From positions 13,368,486 through 13,432,485 of the forward strand of contig NC_037598.1 of assembly GCF_003073045.1 (NCBI RefSeq): a DNA stretch of 64,000 bases. The letters run 5' to 3'. Of the stretch, positions 61,553-64,000 are shown one piece after another. The DNA comes from Pomacea canaliculata. Lineage: Eukaryota > Mollusca > Gastropoda > Architaenioglossa > Ampullariidae. Both the position numbers and the translations under genes were made by a program. Within the stretch, counting starts at the first letter, position 1. Each line of letters starts with the position of its first letter. The notes under the pieces are model-generated. The model was not told where the DNA came from. It was given only the letters and a program-made list of their open reading frames with translations, and searched no databases.

Positions 61553-63081
61553 ATAAACGCTTACTATTCCTATTCATGTACGATACTCAATACAGACGTT
61601 ATGAACGCTTCTATGTACATGTGGGAGATATACAATCTTAATGACAACAGTTCTAAGAACGAACTGCATTTCCATCAAGCTGATGTAACATTGCTGGAAT
61701 CGAAACTGCTCTCTGACAATACATAAGCATTAAAAAAAAAATACCTACAAAGTAAGAAAGCAACTGCTTATGACGAAGTTAATAATCGAGTACACACACG
61801 TGGACGCACCGAGACTAATGGAAGAGCTCCCAACAGGGAGACACGTATTAGTGGGGTTCTCGTTTTCATTAGCTTTGACATTAATTCTTCTTGGTGATAT
61901 TATACATGTTTTATCTATTTGTATGATTTTATTTCTTAATTTTACTTTTCTAAATAACCAGTTTTTGGTTTTGTTTCTTTTTCTTTTGTTTTAAGGAGAG
62001 AACATCGAAATGACTCCTCCCTTACAGAAAAATACTTCCTAACTTTGTACCAGAAGAAAAATCGAACCTTAAAAGACTAAGGCTAACAATATAATATTAT
62101 AGTGCATACAATATATAATTTCCCCACGTTTCCTTCTGCTTTTGTGATCCGCCTCTATACTTTTTAGAAAGCATTCTGGACGTGTTTTGGAACTCTTTGG
62201 AAAAGGAAATCAAATGACACTGACTGACGTCCCCCCACCTCTACTCCTCATCAAAATAAAAAACAACACAGACTTTCACATATTAAAAAACTCCACAAAG
62301 CTCTTTAGACATTTTTTTCTCTTTATTATAAATATAAGCACTTCTCCCAGTGCTATAGCCTGTGTTGTGACCCTTCGTTACACGATGCAAGCACGTATAG
62401 GAATTCTGTCAATTTCGTGTTTGCCGATGTGTTTAATCTTTTTGCTGATTAAATTCTGCTTTTGTAAACGTCTGCTGCATTTTTAAAAAGAATTTAAAAA
62501 TCAAATATTCTGTCGTTCGAGTCCTTGATTCGACCTTTACTAGTCGGGTTTTCGAAAAGGAAAACAAATCGACAGGGAATGACGCCCTGGCATTATTCGC
62601 TATATACGGTACATCGTCACCGAAGCAACCTTTTCCATACACAAATCCACAAGCTTTGTGTGCACATTTTCCTATTTCATTATTTACAAAAAAATCATTG
62701 ACAAAAATAAAAGATTTTTCTCAATGCTATAGGCTGTGAGTTGACCCTTCGGTAATCGACAGTAGCAAAATATACATATCGGTCGATTCGATCAATCGTG
62801 TTTCCCTAATTTTCTTCCCTGTTCCTTCTGCTTTCATGCTACATCTGTTAATTTATAAAGGCAATTTTAAAAATCGTATTTACTGTCGTTCTATCTTGAA
62901 TTCGGCGTTTTTCATCGTACTCTAAATGACTAAATATTGTAGTCATTCGTGAGACGATTGCGGCTGAGTAGGTAGGGTGTTGCCGGCATCCGTTGCCCAT
63001 TGCGCGCAATGGACATCGCTCAGCCGAGTAGCGAGAACGAAAACTTTTTGGACTGAGTCAGGGTCGCATCGGGTGGATGAC

Positions 63082-63132
<51 letters not shown>
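61553..63132. repeat. Right terminal inverted repeat (~1.58 kb)
   Basis: It starts ATAAACGCTTAC and ends GTCAGGGTCGCATCGGGTGG, then ATGAC and about 18 GAT units. It is the reverse complement of 40862-42432 apart from scattered differences (for example one GTC within the GAT tract). Both repeats preserve a 54-codon open frame (plus strand here, 61770 onward; MTKLIIEYTHVDAP...), which may simply reflect recent common origin. Confidence 0.92.
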
Positions 63133-63134
<2 letters not shown>

Positions 63135-64000
63135 GACAGGGACAGAAGGACCAATTGGTCCATCACCTCCAAGCAAAAATCTATACTCATCTTCATCATC
63201 GCTGACTGAAGAGCCTACAAACGTCATCGACTAGTTTCCCGACTGACCACACCCAATTCCACACAGACCTGCAGACCTCTCTGCATCCTTAATTCTTCGC
63301 CGCTCTTTCCTCGCCGGGTTCCAGCGCTTGCTCCCACAGGTATGTGTTCACAGGTATTCCTCCTGTTGTATGTTCAACGCAAATTTGTCGCTCGCCCTCT
63401 CCGACCTGTCAAGGTGCCCCTCCTTTACCCGCCACACGCAAACAATCAAAGCCGCCGACATCCCCCTACACCACCACCACCACCACCACTGGTGTCCGGT
63501 GTCAAGAAGTTAGGAAGGAGGTTAACAGATGTGTCGACATCCTGGCCTGTGCCAGCAGTCCTCCACCCTGTCCTCAGAAACTCCACGATTTCTCGCGAGT
63601 CTCTCAGAGCAACGAAAGCACGTCAGCGAAATGTTGCAAAATGTCTTTGGGTTATTCCTGTTAATATAAAACAGACAACAACCGCTTGTAGTTTCAGAAC
63701 CCAGAAAAGTAGAGCAGAGGAGCATCACTGCAGCTTTCTGTAAGCTTCTCTGTATATGAGACTTTGTCCCCAGTGTGTCCTCCCGCTATTCCCATGTTTG
63801 CTGCACGAAAACAGTCCTTCACGATGACGTGGACTAGAGGACGAGGAGCCGGAGAAACTGCATTTCTCTGAAGTTTGCCAGGGTTGGGCTGACACTCCTG
63901 AGGGGAGGGACGACGGCAAAGATTGCCTGGAACTTGCCAGACCCACCAACATTACTGTACCTTACAACCAGCCACATATGACTATAATTTATATAATTTT
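63133..64000. other. Right flank of the KDZ element
   Basis: Directly after the GAT tract, a plus-strand frame stays open to a TAG at 63234 (ETGTEGPIGPSPPSKN, then SSSSSLTEEPTNVID), continuous with an Asp run from the repeat; it may be coding-like by chance. A CCA-rich microsatellite lies at 63468-63490. A longer open frame at 63342-63743 has no family signal. This sequence does not match the right flank of PLAT copy 1. Confidence 0.35.

Larger units (their letters stand above)
40862..63132. mobile_element. Giant (~22.3 kb) KDZ/Zisupton-like DNA transposon
   Basis: Bounded by inverted repeats (left 40862-42432, right 61553-63132) whose sequences match base for base over long runs. It contains a complete-looking 14-exon KDZ transposase gene reading inward from the left repeat, and a convergent multi-exon passenger gene reading inward from the right. 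Nested between them are a LINE fragment and other debris. Both outer edges are ATC/GAT microsatellite. No clean 8-bp target duplication is visible outside the repeats, probably because the target was the microsatellite. It lies directly upstream of PLAT copy 2. Confidence 0.85.

Noticed and set aside
62943..63234. Poly-Asp and poly-Ser frames at the right transposon end
   Set aside because: They come from the (GAT)n microsatellite. The downstream GPIGPSPP segment was kept only as a weak note because no splice or family evidence supports it.

Overview
The window is eukaryotic and almost certainly animal DNA: AT-rich, with long introns bounded by GT/AG, many microsatellites, a 100-N scaffold gap (14413-14512) and abundant LINE, SINE, hAT, LTR and pogo debris. 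A transmembrane protein combining EGF-like repeats with an F-type lectin-like domain, PLAT-domain genes, and SINE/LINE tails resembling the CGGCGTAAAACACC type all point to a lophotrochozoan, most likely a mollusc. That assignment is an inference.

Layout. (1) 1-331: 3' end of a hAT transposon. (2) 1606-13089, plus: nine exons of a type I membrane protein (EGF-like, EGF-like, F-type lectin, EGF-like, TM, acidic tail). Phase-compatible alternative tail exons lie at 17942-18477, beyond the gap. (3) 16369-17551: a decayed, inverted PLAT copy. (4) About 20-25.4 kb: degenerate retroelement fragments. (5) 25.6-30.6 kb and 36.1-40.9 kb: two tandem copies of a block, each carrying the 3' part of a minus-strand PLAT-domain gene. 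Later insertions separate the copies: a LINE in copy 1, and a solo LTR, a SINE and a giant DNA transposon in copy 2. (6) 40862-63132: a ~22.3 kb element with ~1.6 kb terminal inverted repeats.

The giant element is the main discovery. Its plus-strand gene (42618-49448) can be read as 14 exons whose splice phases all agree, giving an 822-residue KDZ (Kyakuja-Dileera-Zisupton) family transposase. It has an N-terminal Cys/His cluster, a CxC motif and candidate catalytic acids D320, D444 and E501. A convergent minus-strand multi-exon gene (about 60.76-55.51 kb) ends in a SANT/Myb-like domain and looks like an accessory passenger; it shows one probable single-base frameshift and two unresolved junctions. 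Between the two genes sit a nested LINE fragment and a Ser/Pro-rich open exon of unknown origin. The inverted repeats contain about three ~370 bp sub-units and end in ATC/GAT microsatellite. On the left, that microsatellite is the same tract found at the matching place in PLAT copy 1.

All exon models, alignments and difference counts were made by eye. No database search, aligner or transcript evidence was available.
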